A stretch of DNA of 64,000 bases from an uncultured Bacteroidales bacterium (GTDB lineage Bacteria > Bacteroidota > Bacteroidia > Bacteroidales > Muribaculaceae), in NCBI GenBank assembly GCA_902800715.1, contig CADCFN010000004.1, positions 186,001 through 250,000 of the forward strand, written 5' to 3'. The notes beneath the pieces were generated by a model. The model searched no databases and was not told where the DNA came from. It was given only the letters and a program-made list of their open reading frames with translations. Positions 62,547-64,000 of this stretch are shown in pieces. Each line of letters starts with the position of its first letter. The first letter of the stretch is position 1. Position numbers and translations under genes: made by a program.

Positions 62547-62585
62547 TCAAAAACCAGAGGCGCGCTTCTAGCAGCGAGCCTCTGG
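62547..62585 (-). terminator. Terminator after the right-edge secreted protein
   Basis: Stem CCAGAGGC/GCCTCTGG (62554-62561 with 62578-62585), followed on the minus strand by T-run (A-run at about 62549-62553). Confidence 0.75.
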
Positions 62586-62674
62586 CTAAAAACTGTGGTT
62601 ATGAAAAATTATACTATGTTTTCAGTCGTTAGGGGCTTGAAGCACTTTAATGCTAACCCCTAGCACTTGACATT

Positions 62675-64000
62675 TTAGAACATCACCTTGCTGGTGCGGC
62701 AGCTGCCGTCACTGTAGCGGGTCACGATGATGTTCATGCCCTCGAACGGACGGTTGCTGGTCATACCCATCGGGTTGACGTAGGTCACACCAACCACCTG
62801 ACGGTCGGAATTCAGTTCCATTACCCAGGTAGAGATGCCATCACCGTCGCCCTCGCCCTCGGAGAAGGCATAGCCGTCGCCATCGCGAGTGGCGCGGGTG
62901 TAATAGGCGCGAACGACAATCCTGATGTCAGCATTCTCGGAGGGAGCACCAAAGGCATTCTCCAGCTTGGTGTTCCAGTCGTTGGGATTGTCTTCTCCTT
63001 CAGGTTCAACCCAGTCGCGTCCGATGGTGAACGTCGTTTGTCCGATTGCAGTCTGGTCAACTTCGAACGTACCTAAGCAGTGCGGCAGGTCAATCGGGTC
63101 GGTGCCCACGATGTGGCCGTTGGTGGTGTTGCGCTCAAAGTCATAGATGACATCGTCGCTGAGCAGCCATGCACGGAACATATAAGGAATGTGGGTATCA
63201 CCGTTCAAAGCCTCAGAACTAATCATGATGACGGGCGTGTAAACGCAGTAATCCACGCCGTCAGTAACCCAGCTGCCGTAGGGGCGCTGGTCGCTCTTAG
63301 AACCGCCAACGATTACCTCGAGGGTGACATTGTCAACATTCTTGGTGCGGATGGGGGCGCCGTAGGTGTTGCCCTGGGTACCTCCAGCGACAATACTGTT
63401 GGCAACGGTCACGGGAACGTAGTCATAGGCCTCTTCCTGCTGGTCGTCCATGGGGAACCACATTTCGGTCTCGTCTTGACCGAAGCTCATAGTGGTTTCG
63501 CCAGCTACGTAGGAATTGCCCTGGTGGGCTGCCGTGCCGACACTGCTCCAAGTGTTGCCGTTGGCAGGCTTGTGCTTGAGGTCGTAGCCGGTAATCTGCT
63601 CGTCACTCTTCACCAGGATGCTCACGCCATCACTGACGTCGTCATAGCTCAAGCCCATGTCAATATCGTCTTGCACATCATTCTGGCTGAAGATGTAGGG
63701 ATAACCATTAGGAGCATTGGGATTGACATCGCTCTTGTAAACAGGAATCTCAACCATGTTACTGGTCAACTTGCTGCTGACCTCGTAAGCTGAACCAGTC
63801 ACATTGACAGTGAATTCCAGGTCCTCTCCATCAGGAATAGGAATCGTCACGGTGAACGAACCGCTATATTCGCCATCGGCAGTAGGCTCGAAGGTCACGG
63901 TCAAGTTAAGCGTGCCGTGACCAGCCAGTTCGCCACTGGTGGTGGGGCTGACAGTGATGCCTTCAGGCAGGCCCGTGACATCAATCACAGGTGTGAAGGG
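62675..64000 (-). CDS. Secreted protein with T9SS-like C-terminal tail (cut by window edge)
   Basis: At least 441 residues; the frame stays open to base 64000, so the N-terminus is outside the window and the GTG near 63988 is not a real start. Visible parts are an Ig-like beta domain (TLNLTVTFEPTADGEYSGSF, TVNVTGSAYEV) and a long beta-rich region with DPIDLPHCLGTFEVDQT and IRIVVRAYYTR. The C-terminus reads VNPMGMTSNRPFEGMNII, then TRYSDGSCRTSKVMF. That tail (YxNxxG, then GMNIIVTRYSDG and a closing Lys-Val) follows the type A sorting signal of the type IX secretion system, unlike the dockerin tails of the other secreted proteins nearby. Function unknown. Confidence 0.75.
   Translation of the reverse strand, partial: PFTPVIDVTGLPEGITVSPTTSGELAGHGTLNLTVTFEPTADGEYSGSFTVTIPIPDGEDLEFTVNVTGSAYEVSSKLTSNMVEIPVYKSDVNPNAPNGYPYIFSQNDVQDDIDMGLSYDDVSDGVSILVKSDEQITGYDLKHKPANGNTWSSVGTAAHQGNSYVAGETTMSFGQDETEMWFPMDDQQEEAYDYVPVTVANSIVAGGTQGNTYGAPIRTKNVDNVTLEVIVGGSKSDQRPYGSWVTDGVDYCVYTPVIMISSEALNGDTHIPYMFRAWLLSDDVIYDFERNTTNGHIVGTDPIDLPHCLGTFEVDQTAIGQTTFTIGRDWVEPEGEDNPNDWNTKLENAFGAPSENADIRIVVRAYYTRATRDGDGYAFSEGEGDGDGISTWVMELNSDRQVVGVTYVNPMGMTSNRPFEGMNIIVTRYSDGSCRTSKVMF

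Overview
The window reads as chromosome of a member of the Bacteroidales, most like Prevotellaceae or Muribaculaceae. Four things support this. Nearly every clear promoter has the Bacteroidetes -7 box TAnnTTTG rather than a sigma70 -10 box. There is a type IX secretion (T9SS) pair, porW-porX. BspA-type leucine-rich-repeat and dockerin-tailed secreted proteins are present. SlyD, PckA, LemA/TPM and rubrerythrin are of the types common in this order. The species cannot be fixed from the sequence alone. Both ends of the window cut genes: glgB at the left and a secreted protein at the right. No prophage, CRISPR array or transposase gene was seen.

Left part (1-11 kb): the end of a glycogen branching enzyme, a U32 peptidase-family protein, a GxxExxY gene flanked by terminal inverted repeats, mutS and tyrS from divergent promoters, then a small accessory island. 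The island holds two related, unrecognised repeat proteins with a second, diverged copy of the tyrS 3' end between them, and ends before tRNA-Gln. A secreted endonuclease/phosphatase-family protein and a tRNA-Glu / rpsT / tRNA-Glu block follow.

Middle (11-38 kb): recO, a lemA-TPM-TPM operon, rubrerythrin, pdxB with a membrane protein, an RNA methyltransferase with an Arg/Asp-rich tail, slyD, pckA, a glycosyltransferase, two tandem MINPP-like phosphatases, a GYF-domain membrane protein, a zinc-ribbon membrane protein with an FtsK-gamma-like domain, a corrinoid adenosyltransferase, a GntP-type permease, a large BspA-like protein, a TPR/membrane/HTH regulator, a lipoprotein, a LOG protein, birA and tsaE.

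Right part (39-64 kb): an operon of a small membrane protein, porW and porX (T9SS and its control); a decayed surface-protein gene; the rimP-nusA-infB-folK translation/transcription operon; an AraC regulator; an M6 metalloprotease with a dockerin tail; tRNA-Pro; polA; a polyprenyl synthase with rnhB; and two large secreted proteins, one dockerin-tailed and one with a T9SS-like tail.

The most unusual signals are: (1) the inverted-repeat GxxExxY cassette and a gene-less cousin 35 kb away, each ending 15 nt before a start codon; (2) the island behind tyrS with the duplicated tyrS 3' end and freshly duplicated repeat proteins; (3) degenerate arrays with a 7-bp period in at least five intergenic regions, two of them occupying the translation-initiation zone of rimP and nusA; (4) a PolA whose proofreading site appears to be lost; and (5) a porW gene with a very long charged tail in the same operon as porX.
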